Assembly (NCBI RefSeq): GCF_003967355.1
Contig: NZ_BIFH01000061.1
Location: 1-62,803 of the forward strand
Origin: Embleya hyalina
GTDB lineage: Bacteria > Actinomycetota > Actinomycetes > Streptomycetales > Streptomycetaceae
Direction of reading: 5' to 3'
DNA length: 62,803 nucleotides
Notes under the pieces: model-generated
Told to the model about the DNA's origin: nothing
What the model saw: the letters and a program-made list of their open reading frames with translations, nothing else
Database searches by the model: none
Made by a program: the position numbers and the translations under genes
Shown here: piece after piece, positions 8,472 through 16,302 of the stretch
How the letters are laid out: each line of letters opens with the position of its first letter
How positions within the stretch are numbered: position 1 is the stretch's first letter

Positions 8472-9533
8472 TCAGCCGGACGGGGCGACCGCGGTGGGAT
8501 ACGCCTCGACGACTCCGTGCGGTGTCCAGCCGCCGACGGTGATCCGGCGGTGCGCCGCGTAGCCGCACTCGTCGAGCCAGCCCTCGTAGGCCCGCCAGGG
8601 ATAGATCGTGCTGCTCTCGAAGGGGAGTGTGGTGAAGTACACCCCATCCAGGGCTGTGTACAGCGGTCCGGCGCCGTCGTCGTCGGAGAACGCGTTGAAG
8701 ATCAGCACTCGGCCGGTGGGGTCGACCGCGCGCAACGCCTTGGCCAGCAGTGCCCGGTTCTGCGGAGCGGACCAGATCACCAACTGGTGGGCAAACAACA
8801 CGCAGTCGTAGCCGAGCGGGTACTCGTCGTCGAAGATGTCGGCCGCGTGGGTGTCGATGCGATCCGTCAGGCCGGCTTCGCGAATGTTGTGTTCGGCCAC
8901 TTCGAGGGCTCCCGGGCGGTCCAGCACGGTGACCCGCAGGTGCGGGTGTGCGGTGACGAGTGCGATGGCGTTCAGGCCGCCTCCGCCGCCGATGTCCAGG
9001 ATGCGGCGGACGCCGCCGTAGTCGACGCCGTCGATCAGCACCGGGTTGGAGATTCGCGACCAGGAGTTCATCCCCTTGTAGAACAGTTCCTCCAGGCCGG
9101 GCGTACCCGCCAAGCGGCTGTACAGATCGCGGGTTCGACCCGGGAAGTGCCGCAGTCCCAGGTTCTCCCCCGCGCGCAGCGACGCGGTGTACTCGGCGGC
9201 GGGCGCGTAGGCGATCCGGGCCTGGAACTCGACGATGTCGCGCAGGTTGGTCCAGGTTCCGTCGTCGAAGGCGGCCTCCACGACGGAGGCGTTGGTGTAT
9301 CCGTCGCCCTGTTTGACGGTCAGTCGCAGCGACGTGGTGCCCAGCAGGAGCACGGCCGCCGAGCGCTCGGGCAGTTCCAGTTCCTTGGCGATCTCCTCCC
9401 GGGTGCTGCCCGGTCGTTCGTGCAGGAGTTCGGGAAGTCGCAGCTCGCAGGCCGCGTTCAGCTGCTGGAACGCGGCGTGGCCGAAGAGCAGCGGCACCAG
9501 GTCGGCCATGGTCAGGTGCGGGGTCGCGGTCAT
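8472..9533 (-). CDS. SAM-dependent O-methyltransferase
   Basis: A 353-residue class I methyltransferase of the plant-COMT/polyketide O-methyltransferase type. It has an N-terminal winged-helix dimerisation domain (about 1-100, with STREEIAKELELPE), then the SAM-binding glycine loop ILDIGGGGGLNAIAL near residue 185 and VLDRPGALEVAE. The start at 9533 has a GGAGG ribosome site. It is the last gene of the nine-gene minus-strand operon beginning at 17376. In context it probably methylates a phenol or carboxylate of the assembled product, but the position cannot be predicted. Confidence 0.85.
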   Translation of the reverse strand: MTATPHLTMADLVPLLFGHAAFQQLNAACELRLPELLHERPGSTREEIAKELELPERSAAVLLLGTTSLRLTVKQGDGYTNASVVEAAFDDGTWTNLRDIVEFQARIAYAPAAEYTASLRAGENLGLRHFPGRTRDLYSRLAGTPGLEELFYKGMNSWSRISNPVLIDGVDYGGVRRILDIGGGGGLNAIALVTAHPHLRVTVLDRPGALEVAEHNIREAGLTDRIDTHAADIFDDEYPLGYDCVLFAHQLVIWSAPQNRALLAKALRAVDPTGRVLIFNAFSDDDGAGPLYTALDGVYFTTLPFESSTIYPWRAYEGWLDECGYAAHRRITVGGWTPHGVVEAYPTAVAPSG

Positions 9534-9585
9534 GGGGTACCTCCGGTCGACGGCGGATCGAGCCTGGCGGGGCCGGGCGCACGTG

Positions 9586-10446
9586 TCACAACAGCGTGCG
9601 CACCGACCACAGTTCGGGGAAGAACCGGTGCTCGTTGATGGTGCGCAGCCAGTCCAGGCCGGTGGTGCCCCCGGTGCCCGGCTTGCCGCCGAGCATACGT
9701 TCCACCACCAGCAGATGGGTGGAGCGCCAGACCGAGAAGCGGAACGAGACGTCGCTCAGCGCCTCGGCCAGGCGGTGCTCCACGGGTCGACCCGCCGGGT
9801 CGAGGTAGATCTCCAACCACGCCTGCTCCACCAGTGGGTGCGGCTCGTGACGTCGTGTCACGTCCCGTTCCAGGAGTTCCGGGGGCAACTCCGCGCCCTG
9901 TCGGGCGAGGTATCGAATCGCCTCGTCGTACACGCTCGGCGCCTGCAACTCGGCCCGGAGCATGGGGTATCGCTCCAGCTCGGCCTTCCAGGCCCGGACC
10001 GTGTCCGGGTCCTTGTTGCCCATCGTGAACTCGAGTGCGCGGTACATGAACGACTGGGTGCCGGATGCCTCGCCCAGGATGTCGCGGAACTCCAGGAACT
10101 CGTCGGGGGCCATCGCGCTGAGCACTTCCCAGGACGTCAGCAGCGCCTGTTGGGACCGGGTCGCTCGCTGCAGATGCTCGCAGGCGACCGAGATCTCGTC
10201 CTGCCGGATCGCGGTACGGGCCTGGTCCAGTTCGATGTGGATGGTGCGGAACAGGATCTCCTTGACGTGGCTGATCAGGATGAAGGTCAGCTCGCACGGC
10301 GAATCGGTGAGCGGTCGGGCCAGTTCGTGCAGCTCGTCCATGCGCGCGTAGGACACGTACGGGGCGGGCCCGTCCCGGTCGGCACCCGCGCCGAATGGGC
10401 AGCGCGCGGGGGTCGGGACGGTGTCGGCGGCCGATCGGTCCCTCAT
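9586..10446 (-). CDS. kynA: tryptophan 2,3-dioxygenase
   Basis: A 286-residue heme dioxygenase that opens the indole ring of tryptophan to give N-formylkynurenine, step one of the kynurenine route. Family landmarks: FILISHVKEILFRTIHIELDQAR (active-site histidine region), LTSWEVLSAMAPDEFLEFRDILGEASGTQS in pieces across the middle, and near the C-terminus WRSTHLLVVERMLGG with the proximal heme histidine followed by GTGGTTGLDWLRT, which binds the amino acid. Its ATG overlaps the stop of the amidohydrolase gene. Placed with two tryptophan halogenases, it presumably accepts chlorinated tryptophan. Confidence 0.92.
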   Translation of the reverse strand: MRDRSAADTVPTPARCPFGAGADRDGPAPYVSYARMDELHELARPLTDSPCELTFILISHVKEILFRTIHIELDQARTAIRQDEISVACEHLQRATRSQQALLTSWEVLSAMAPDEFLEFRDILGEASGTQSFMYRALEFTMGNKDPDTVRAWKAELERYPMLRAELQAPSVYDEAIRYLARQGAELPPELLERDVTRRHEPHPLVEQAWLEIYLDPAGRPVEHRLAEALSDVSFRFSVWRSTHLLVVERMLGGKPGTGGTTGLDWLRTINEHRFFPELWSVRTLL

Positions 10447-11999
10447 CGAAGCCTCCTCGTCGGGTGTGCGCCACGAGCGCGGCGCAGTCGGGGGTTGTCG
10501 TCCAGAAGTGGGCGCAGCACCTTCTCGTCGATGCCCAACCGGCGGGCGGAGAACGAGTGCAAGGCGTCGAGGTAGTCCTCCAGGAGTTGCCGCTCGTCCA
10601 GCAGCTCGGCCTGCCCGGCGCGGACCAGGACGCGGCCGGCCACGATCACGGTGTCGATGTCGATGGAGCCGCCCAGGTGCAGGAACGCCTCCAGGGGGCG
10701 GGGGTTGAGCACGTAGCGCCAGTCGTCGGTGGACACCAGCACCAGGTCGGCTCGTTTGCCCGTCTCCAGGCTGCCGATCTCGTCGTCCCAGCGCAGCCCG
10801 CGCGCGGGCAGCCGGGTGGCCATGGCCAGCACGTCGGTGGGCAGTACGAAGCTCTGGTCGGCCGAGAGTTCGTTGTGCGCCTGCCAGGCCGCGCGCATGT
10901 TCTCCGCCATGCCGCCGAGCGGATAGACGACGCCGTCGGTGGACACCGACACGTCCAGACCGGCGCGGATCAGTTCGGTGATCAGCCGCGTCTCGGTCAG
11001 CGCGGATTCGCCGGTGCTGCCGTACTTGGCGGGCGAGTGGCTGATGTGCACGCGGTTGTCGATCAGCAGGGACCGCTCGTACTCGTCGGCGAACGCACAG
11101 TGCACCGCCATCAACCGGTCGTCGAGCAGACCGAGTTCGTGCAGGCGGCGCAGCGGTGTGGTGTTGAAGCACGCGCGCGTCGCCTCGTCCTCGTGCCGCA
11201 GCGCCCCCACGTGGGTGGCGAAGGTCGTGCCGTATCGCTTGACCAACTCGGCAAGCCCGCGCCCGAGTTCGTCCGACATGTTGCCCGGGTACACAGCCGT
11301 GGGCCGGCCGCGCAGCAGGCCGCTGCGGTCCTGGGCACAGCGGCGCAGCACGTCCTCCAGCGGGCCCAGTACGGCTTCCGGCTCACGGGTGCGCCGAAAG
11401 GCGTTCTCCTCGGGGACGGCGACTCCGTCGGTGGCCCAGGTGCCGAGTACGCAGCGCAGTCCGATCCGCAGTGCGGCGTCGGCGAGCGAGTGCGGCAGCG
11501 TGAACGATCCGACGTCGGCGATGGTGGTGGTGCCGGATCGCAGTTGGGTCCACAGCGAGTAGGCGGCGATCGCCTCGGCCTCGTCGGGGGCGAGTTGCCC
11601 GGCGAGGCCGTGGAACGAGTCGAACATGGTGGAGATTCGGGCCATGTCTCCACCGCAGGCCATGAATCCGGGTTCGTCGGCGTGGTCGTCGGCGGACCGC
11701 AGCGCGCCCTTGAACGGGATGCGCATCGCGTACATTTCGTGCCAGTGCGCGTTGACGAAGCCGGGCAGCACCATCATCGAGCGCGCGTCGACGGTGCGCA
11801 GGGCGGCTCGCACGGCCGGCTCGCAGGCGGCGACCGCCTCGTCGACGTCGGCGGAGGCGCCGACCGCGACGATCGTGTCGCCGACGACGAGCACCGACCC
11901 CGGGTCGTACACCCGTGCGTCGGCGGCCGCGCTGTAGACCACGCCGTCCCGGATCAACAGCCCGGTGGGCGCGGGGGCGTTCGCGCTCGCGCCGGTCAT
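10443..11999 (-). CDS. metal-dependent amidohydrolase
   Basis: A 518-residue amidohydrolase-superfamily protein of the chlorohydrolase/guanine-deaminase branch. The metal ligands are all present: NAHWHEM (HxH, after strand GFVN), FATHVGALRHED, MAVHCAFADE and SVSTDGVVY. The C-terminal GSLETGKRADLVLV is typical of the beta-sandwich domain. It overlaps the carrier-protein stop upstream and the dioxygenase start downstream by ATGA. From memory, an amidohydrolase of this superfamily closes the oxazole ring in benzoxazole clusters beside the same ligase, carrier and KSIII set. A cyclodehydration role here is therefore inferred, but the usual ortho-hydroxyl substrate is not obviously made in this cluster. 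Confidence 0.85.
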   Translation of the reverse strand: MTGASANAPAPTGLLIRDGVVYSAAADARVYDPGSVLVVGDTIVAVGASADVDEAVAACEPAVRAALRTVDARSMMVLPGFVNAHWHEMYAMRIPFKGALRSADDHADEPGFMACGGDMARISTMFDSFHGLAGQLAPDEAEAIAAYSLWTQLRSGTTTIADVGSFTLPHSLADAALRIGLRCVLGTWATDGVAVPEENAFRRTREPEAVLGPLEDVLRRCAQDRSGLLRGRPTAVYPGNMSDELGRGLAELVKRYGTTFATHVGALRHEDEATRACFNTTPLRRLHELGLLDDRLMAVHCAFADEYERSLLIDNRVHISHSPAKYGSTGESALTETRLITELIRAGLDVSVSTDGVVYPLGGMAENMRAAWQAHNELSADQSFVLPTDVLAMATRLPARGLRWDDEIGSLETGKRADLVLVSTDDWRYVLNPRPLEAFLHLGGSIDIDTVIVAGRVLVRAGQAELLDERQLLEDYLDALHSFSARRLGIDEKVLRPLLDDNPRLRRARGAHPTRRLR

Positions 12000-12313
12000 C
12001 GCCCGGCCTCGCGGTCCGCGGGGTGGGTGTCCTCGGTGGCGGCGCGCCGGGCGGCGTCGATCCTTTGCCACCAGGCGTCGAGTGTGGGTTGGGCGGCCAG
12101 GTCCTGGAACGCGACGCGCAGGCCGAGCCGACGCCATTGGTTGACCAGTCGCATCATCTCCAGTGATCCGAGTCCGAGCAGGACCAGGTTCTGGTCGCCC
12201 CGGAGGTTGTCGGGGTCGGTGCCGATCACGGCGGCGACGGTTTCCCGCAGTCGCGGTGGGGTCATTGAGTCGGCCGCCGCGTCGGCGGCATTCGGGTCGG
12301 TGCGCGGTTCCAT
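11996..12313 (-). CDS. free-standing aryl carrier protein
   Basis: A 105-residue carrier protein. The phosphopantetheine serine is Ser50 in LLGLGSLEMMRLVNQW, and the following WRRLGLRVAFQDLAAQPTLDAWW is the pattern of aryl carrier domains such as the one in EntB rather than of fatty-acid ACPs. It should carry the aryl group loaded by the ligase whose gene lies 83 bp upstream, and present it to the KSIII-like acyltransferase. The start at 12313 has a GGAAGGAAA ribosome site, and its stop overlaps the amidohydrolase start. Confidence 0.88.
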   Translation of the reverse strand: MEPRTDPNAADAAADSMTPPRLRETVAAVIGTDPDNLRGDQNLVLLGLGSLEMMRLVNQWRRLGLRVAFQDLAAQPTLDAWWQRIDAARRAATEDTHPADREAGR

Positions 12314-12396
12314 CCTCGGTTTCCTTCCTGCTGGGTGGCCCCGGGACCGGCCCGGAGGGTTTCGGGTCCGGTCCCGGGTGTCCGTCGCCGATGGGG

Positions 12397-13989
12397 TCAG
12401 GAGAACCGGGCGACCAGTGCCTTCTTGTCGACCTTGCCCAGGGGGGTGCGCGGCAGGTCGACCAGGATCTCCAGGCGATCCGGCAGCTTGTAGTCGGCCA
12501 GTCCCTCGTCCCGCAGTGCCGTGCGCAGGTCGAGCAGTTCGGGCGCGTGGCCGTGCGCGACCACGCACGCGCAGGTGCGCTCGCCGAGGATCGGGTCGGG
12601 GACCCCGATCAGTGCGACCTGGTGGACCCCCGGCAGGGCGAGCAGGTGTTCCTCGATCTCGGGTGCGGAGATCTTGTCGCCGCCGCGGATCACCACGTCC
12701 TTGATCCGGCCCTCGATCACCAGGTGACCGTCGGGGGTGCGGGTGACCACGTCCCCGGTGCGGTAGAAGCCGTCCTCGGTGAACGCCCGCTCGTTGTGTT
12801 CGGGGGCGCGGTAGTAGCCGCGCAGGGTGTACGGCCCGCGCACGAGCATCTCGCCGGCCGCGCCGGGGGCCACCGGATCGCCGTGCTCGTCGACGACCCG
12901 CACCTCGTCCGCCGGGGACAGGGGCAGGCCCTGGGTGGTGTACGCGGTCTCCTCGTCGTCGTCCTCGCGGACGTAGGACAACATGCCTTCGGCCATCCCG
13001 AAGACCTGTTGCAGTCGGCAGCCGAACGCGGGCGGGATGCGGCGGGCCGACTCCACCGGCAATTTGGCCCCGCCGACCTGGACGAAGCGCAGACTCGACA
13101 GGTCGTGTGCGGTCCACTCCGTCTCTTCCAGCCACAGATGCGCGATGGCCGGCACCAGCGAGGTGAAGGTCACCCGTTCCCGGGCGATCAGTGCGAAACA
13201 CTCGTCGGCGCCGGCGTCCGCGGCCAGCACCACCGTGCCGCCGGCGGAGAGGGTGCCGAGTACGCCGGGACATCCCCAGGGGAAGTTGAACTCGATCGGG
13301 AGCACCACGAGGTACACGTCCTGCCGGGTGAGTCGGCACAGTTCGCTGCCGGCGCGCACCTGGTAGGCGTAGTCGTCGTGGGTGCGCGGGATCAGCTTGG
13401 GCAGCGCGGTGGTTCCGCCGGAGAGCAGGAAGAAGGCGACGTCGGCCGGGTCCACACGGACCGGTTCGAGCTCACGGTCGGATGCGCCCGGGTCGGTGAA
13501 GTCGTCCGGGCCGCCCACGACCAGGATCGTGCGCAGGGTGGGTACGTCGGCCTGGATCCGCTTGGCCAGCGCCGGGTAGTCGAAGCCGACCCGGCCGTCG
13601 GGCACGATGTAGGCGGCCGCCTCGGAGATGCGGCACAGGTGCCGGATCTCGTTGCCGCGATGCGCGGCGAGGGCGAACACCGGGTGGGCGCCGAGTCGAA
13701 ACAGCGCGAAACATACGGCGACGAACTCGGGGATGTTCGGCAGGTGCACCACGACCCGGTCGCCCGCGGTGATTCCTTCGGCGTTCAGCCGGATCGCCAC
13801 CCGGTCGGCCCACAGGTCGAGTTCGCGATAGCTCAGCCGGCGTTCCCGGTGCACCAGTGCGACGCGGTCGTCGTATCGGCGCGCCCAGTCGTGCAGGAGG
13901 TCGCCCAGGGTACGGCCCTGCCAGTATCCCGATTCGCGGTAGCGTTCGGCCCATTCGTCGGGCCAGGGGGTGCAGCCGGCGAGCATCAT
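12397..13989 (-). CDS. aryl-AMP ligase, probably salicylate-specific
   Basis: A 530-residue stand-alone adenylation enzyme of the EntE/DhbE/YbtE family. LLSGGTTALPKLIPRTHDDY is the ATP loop, FGMAEGMLSYVREDD the adenine site, FYRTGDVV and GRIKDVVIRGGDKISAPEIE the hinge, and PLGKVDKKAL carries the catalytic lysine. The aryl pocket reads FNFPWGCPG. The Cys replaces the Ser found in DHB-type enzymes, which I associate with salicylate ligases, while the His of the usual HN pair is Phe. Salicylate is therefore the likeliest substrate, with some doubt. The first ATG at 13989 overlaps the stop of the KSIII gene. Confidence 0.88.
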   Translation of the reverse strand: MMLAGCTPWPDEWAERYRESGYWQGRTLGDLLHDWARRYDDRVALVHRERRLSYRELDLWADRVAIRLNAEGITAGDRVVVHLPNIPEFVAVCFALFRLGAHPVFALAAHRGNEIRHLCRISEAAAYIVPDGRVGFDYPALAKRIQADVPTLRTILVVGGPDDFTDPGASDRELEPVRVDPADVAFFLLSGGTTALPKLIPRTHDDYAYQVRAGSELCRLTRQDVYLVVLPIEFNFPWGCPGVLGTLSAGGTVVLAADAGADECFALIARERVTFTSLVPAIAHLWLEETEWTAHDLSSLRFVQVGGAKLPVESARRIPPAFGCRLQQVFGMAEGMLSYVREDDDEETAYTTQGLPLSPADEVRVVDEHGDPVAPGAAGEMLVRGPYTLRGYYRAPEHNERAFTEDGFYRTGDVVTRTPDGHLVIEGRIKDVVIRGGDKISAPEIEEHLLALPGVHQVALIGVPDPILGERTCACVVAHGHAPELLDLRTALRDEGLADYKLPDRLEILVDLPRTPLGKVDKKALVARFS

Positions 13990-15023
13990 CGGCCTCCGGC
14001 CGCGTCTTCGGTGATCCGCACGATCGCGCAGGCCACCTCGAAGCCCGGGGTGCCGCCGAGCAGGAGCACGTGGTCGCCGGTGCGCACCGCGCCGGTCGTC
14101 CAGAGGTGTTCGAGCCCCGCGACGTGGTCGGAGGGGCCGGCGTGCCCGGTGCGCCGGACGAACTCCCAGGTGCCGCGCGCCTCGTCGATCCCGATCGGGT
14201 CCAGGAAGGTGTCCCGCAGCGCGTCTTGGGCGAAGCTGACGTGGGCGACCCGGGTGATGTCGTCCATGGTGAGTTCGGCCTCGGCCACCGTCTCGCGCAC
14301 CACCTCGGCCACGAGGTCGCCGAGGTGCCCCATCGGCGGCGGACTGCCGGCGGCCCACTGTCGGGCCCAGTAGGTGCGCCGGCGTTCCAGGTCGAGCGGT
14401 TCGCCGCGCGTGATGCCCGGCGGGAACATCTGCTCGCCGCCGCGGTGCAGTTCCTCCATGCGCGGGATGGACCGGGCGCCGGTGGCCACGAGTCGGGCGA
14501 ATCCGGGTCGGGTGGACAACACGATCGCGCCGGCCCCGTCGGCGAGTACGAACAGTTTGGAGACCGTCCAGCGGTCGACCGTGGGGGTGTTGAAGTTGTC
14601 CGAGGTGGTCAGCAGGACGGCGGTCCGGCTCGGGTCGGCCAGCAGGTGGTTGGCGCCCAGTTCCAGCGATTCGATGATGCCCAGGCAACCGTGCCGGACC
14701 TCGATCGCCGAGATCGGCCGGTCTACGGTGTTGCGCACGATGTAGTGCGGCGCGGACCACACGTCCGGTCCCTGGTAGTGCACGGTGCTGTGGAACAGCT
14801 TGCAGATCTCGGCGGCCTCGTGGTCGGCCTGCTTGAGCGCCGCGTTCGCGGCGCGGATCGCCATGTCGGGGGCGGGCAGGTCGCCGGCGTCGCCGATCGA
14901 GAGCAGCCCGCTGCTCTCGCGTTCGGCCGCGGGGTAGCGGCCGGCCGCGACCGCGTCCTCGGTACTCACCCGGTCCGGCAGGTGGGTGCCGATACCGGCC
15001 AGGTGGATTCCGTCGAATCTCAT
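13986..15023 (-). CDS. KSIII-like acyltransferase (CerJ/ChlB3 type)
   Basis: A 345-residue thiolase-fold protein resembling ketosynthase III. The nucleophile is Cys113 in EVRHGCLGIIE. The FabH histidine corresponds to His261 (RVAHVSFAQD), and where FabH has the Asn of GNTS this protein has GPSD (Asp299). That Cys-His-Asp set is what I recall for KSIII-like enzymes that transfer acyl groups onto O or N instead of condensing carbon. It should move the aryl group from the carrier protein onto the second building block. The start at 15023 has a GGAGAG ribosome site. Confidence 0.85.
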   Translation of the reverse strand: MRFDGIHLAGIGTHLPDRVSTEDAVAAGRYPAAERESSGLLSIGDAGDLPAPDMAIRAANAALKQADHEAAEICKLFHSTVHYQGPDVWSAPHYIVRNTVDRPISAIEVRHGCLGIIESLELGANHLLADPSRTAVLLTTSDNFNTPTVDRWTVSKLFVLADGAGAIVLSTRPGFARLVATGARSIPRMEELHRGGEQMFPPGITRGEPLDLERRRTYWARQWAAGSPPPMGHLGDLVAEVVRETVAEAELTMDDITRVAHVSFAQDALRDTFLDPIGIDEARGTWEFVRRTGHAGPSDHVAGLEHLWTTGAVRTGDHVLLLGGTPGFEVACAIVRITEDAAGGR

Positions 15024-15045
15024 GGTTGCTCTCCTCGGCGCCGGA

Positions 15046-15711
15046 TTATCGGGACCGGTCGGCACGACCGGACAGGACGGGGACGGCGTGCTCGTCCGCC
15101 GCGCGCACGGCGGATGCGTACAGGCCGGCGAACCGCGGGTCGATCCGGGCGCCACTGTCGTAGTAACGGGCGTACCGGTCGCGGTAGTTGGAGAACCAGC
15201 CGGGGTGATCGTGCAGGAAGAGGATGTCGTGGAAGGCCATGTTCCTGATCGCGATCATCGGCCAGGGCGCCCGGTTGACGGGGAACAGCGGGTTGCGCGC
15301 CGCCGGGGCCCGGCAGTCCGGGTGGAACTGGCCGAGCATCAAACCCTCGGCCACCGCCCGGTCCTTGGTCGCCCGATGGCCCTCGTCGATCAGCCACCAG
15401 CCCTCCTCGGGCAGGTCGGTGACCAGCACGACGAGCGCGTGCAGTTGGGGATTGCGCGCCTTCCAGTCGATGGACCGGAACATCCGGGTGGCGTCCTCGA
15501 TCATCCGCACCATCCGGGGCAGGTGCGGCGGGCCCTCCCAGCGATGACCCACCGCGATCAGCGAATCGGCGCGCAACGAGGGTTCGACGAAGGGGCAGAC
15601 CGGGCCGTCGCGGCCCAGTTCGGGATGCGGTTGGGCGATGTAGTCGCCGAGCCAGGTGTGCAACTCCCGGTCGTGCTCGGCGTCCAGGGTGACGAACGGA
15701 TATTTCCTCAT
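15046..15711 (-). CDS. uncharacterised protein, possible DUF6875 type
   Basis: A 221-residue cytosolic protein. It starts MRKYPFVTLDAEHDRELHTW and contains GPVCPFVEPSL, ALVVLVTDLPEEGWWLIDEGHR, GQFHPDCRAPAARN and MAIRNMAFHDILFLHD. The conserved-looking Cys-Pro-Phe, His-Pro-Asp-Cys and His-Asp positions could be catalytic or metal-binding. It reminds me of proteins labelled DUF6875, but I am not certain. Its start overlaps the upstream stop by ATGA and it precedes the acyltransferase by 22 bp, so it is surely co-expressed with the assembly enzymes. The function is unknown and possibly specific to this pathway. Confidence 0.7.
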   Translation of the reverse strand: MRKYPFVTLDAEHDRELHTWLGDYIAQPHPELGRDGPVCPFVEPSLRADSLIAVGHRWEGPPHLPRMVRMIEDATRMFRSIDWKARNPQLHALVVLVTDLPEEGWWLIDEGHRATKDRAVAEGLMLGQFHPDCRAPAARNPLFPVNRAPWPMIAIRNMAFHDILFLHDHPGWFSNYRDRYARYYDSGARIDPRFAGLYASAVRAADEHAVPVLSGRADRSR

Positions 15712-16301
15712 CGGATGCCCTCGTCCCGGATCACGGAGCAGTTCGTGGCGCGAGGCGGCCAGTACGCGCCGGGCGCGGAACACCCCAGGGTGGCGGTTCG
15801 GCCGAGCGGAATCGGGTCCGCGGTGCTCGCGGAGAGCGTGCGACGGATCTGCCGGGGGGCGCCGCCGGCGCGAATGCCGCTCTCCCACGAGGGACGCGGG
15901 TACGCCGCGGTCTCCTGACGCGCGAGTTCGGCGGCGGCAGGGTCGGCGCCCGCCTGCGGTCGGCCCCGGGGCTCGGCCCAGCGCCACGTCTGGGCGTCGA
16001 GTGCGGCCCAGGCGCGCACACCCTCGGCGCCGAAGCACTGGGCGAAGTAGCCCCGGATGAGCGCCAACGCGCGCAGGCACACGCAGCGCCAACCCTCGGT
16101 GTCGGTCTCGTCGGGCTCGGGTCGGCCGTCGTCCAGTCGGGACAGGATCGCCGTCCACGCGTCGTAGCCGCCGGCGCCCAGTTGTTCGAGCGCGTTGGCC
16201 ATGCTCACTTCGGCGGCGAAGAGTCGATGCCGCCAGACCGTCGCGTCGTCGCCGTCGGTGTCGGGACCGCCGTTGCGGGGCCCCTCTGCGGGAGAGGTCA
16301 C
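15708..16301 (-). CDS. hypothetical protein of the aryl cluster operon
   Basis: A 197-residue protein I do not recognise. The GTG at 16301 lies right after the DAHP synthase stop and has a GGAAGGGG ribosome site at the proper distance, whereas the longer in-frame ATG would overlap that gene by 47 bases. The N-terminal half is helical (VWRHRLFAAEVSMANALEQLG, ALALIRGYFAQCFGAEGVRAWAALD). The C-terminal half is Pro/Gly-rich with no known motif. Translationally coupled on both sides, so it probably works with its operon partners. Confidence 0.7.
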   Translation of the reverse strand: MTSPAEGPRNGGPDTDGDDATVWRHRLFAAEVSMANALEQLGAGGYDAWTAILSRLDDGRPEPDETDTEGWRCVCLRALALIRGYFAQCFGAEGVRAWAALDAQTWRWAEPRGRPQAGADPAAAELARQETAAYPRPSWESGIRAGGAPRQIRRTLSASTADPIPLGRTATLGCSAPGAYWPPRATNCSVIRDEGIR

Positions 16302-16302
16302 A

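Noticed and set aside
6850-9582. 910-residue minus-strand frame
   Set aside because: It is antisense to the salicylate synthase over most of its length and reads His/Arg/Gly-rich noise there. It is only open because of GC bias.
7045-15023. Mycobactin/yersiniabactin-type siderophore cluster
   Set aside because: Salicylate synthase and ligase fit, but there is no NRPS, no hydroxamate or oxazoline-forming domain and no iron transport gene, while a kynurenine arm is present.
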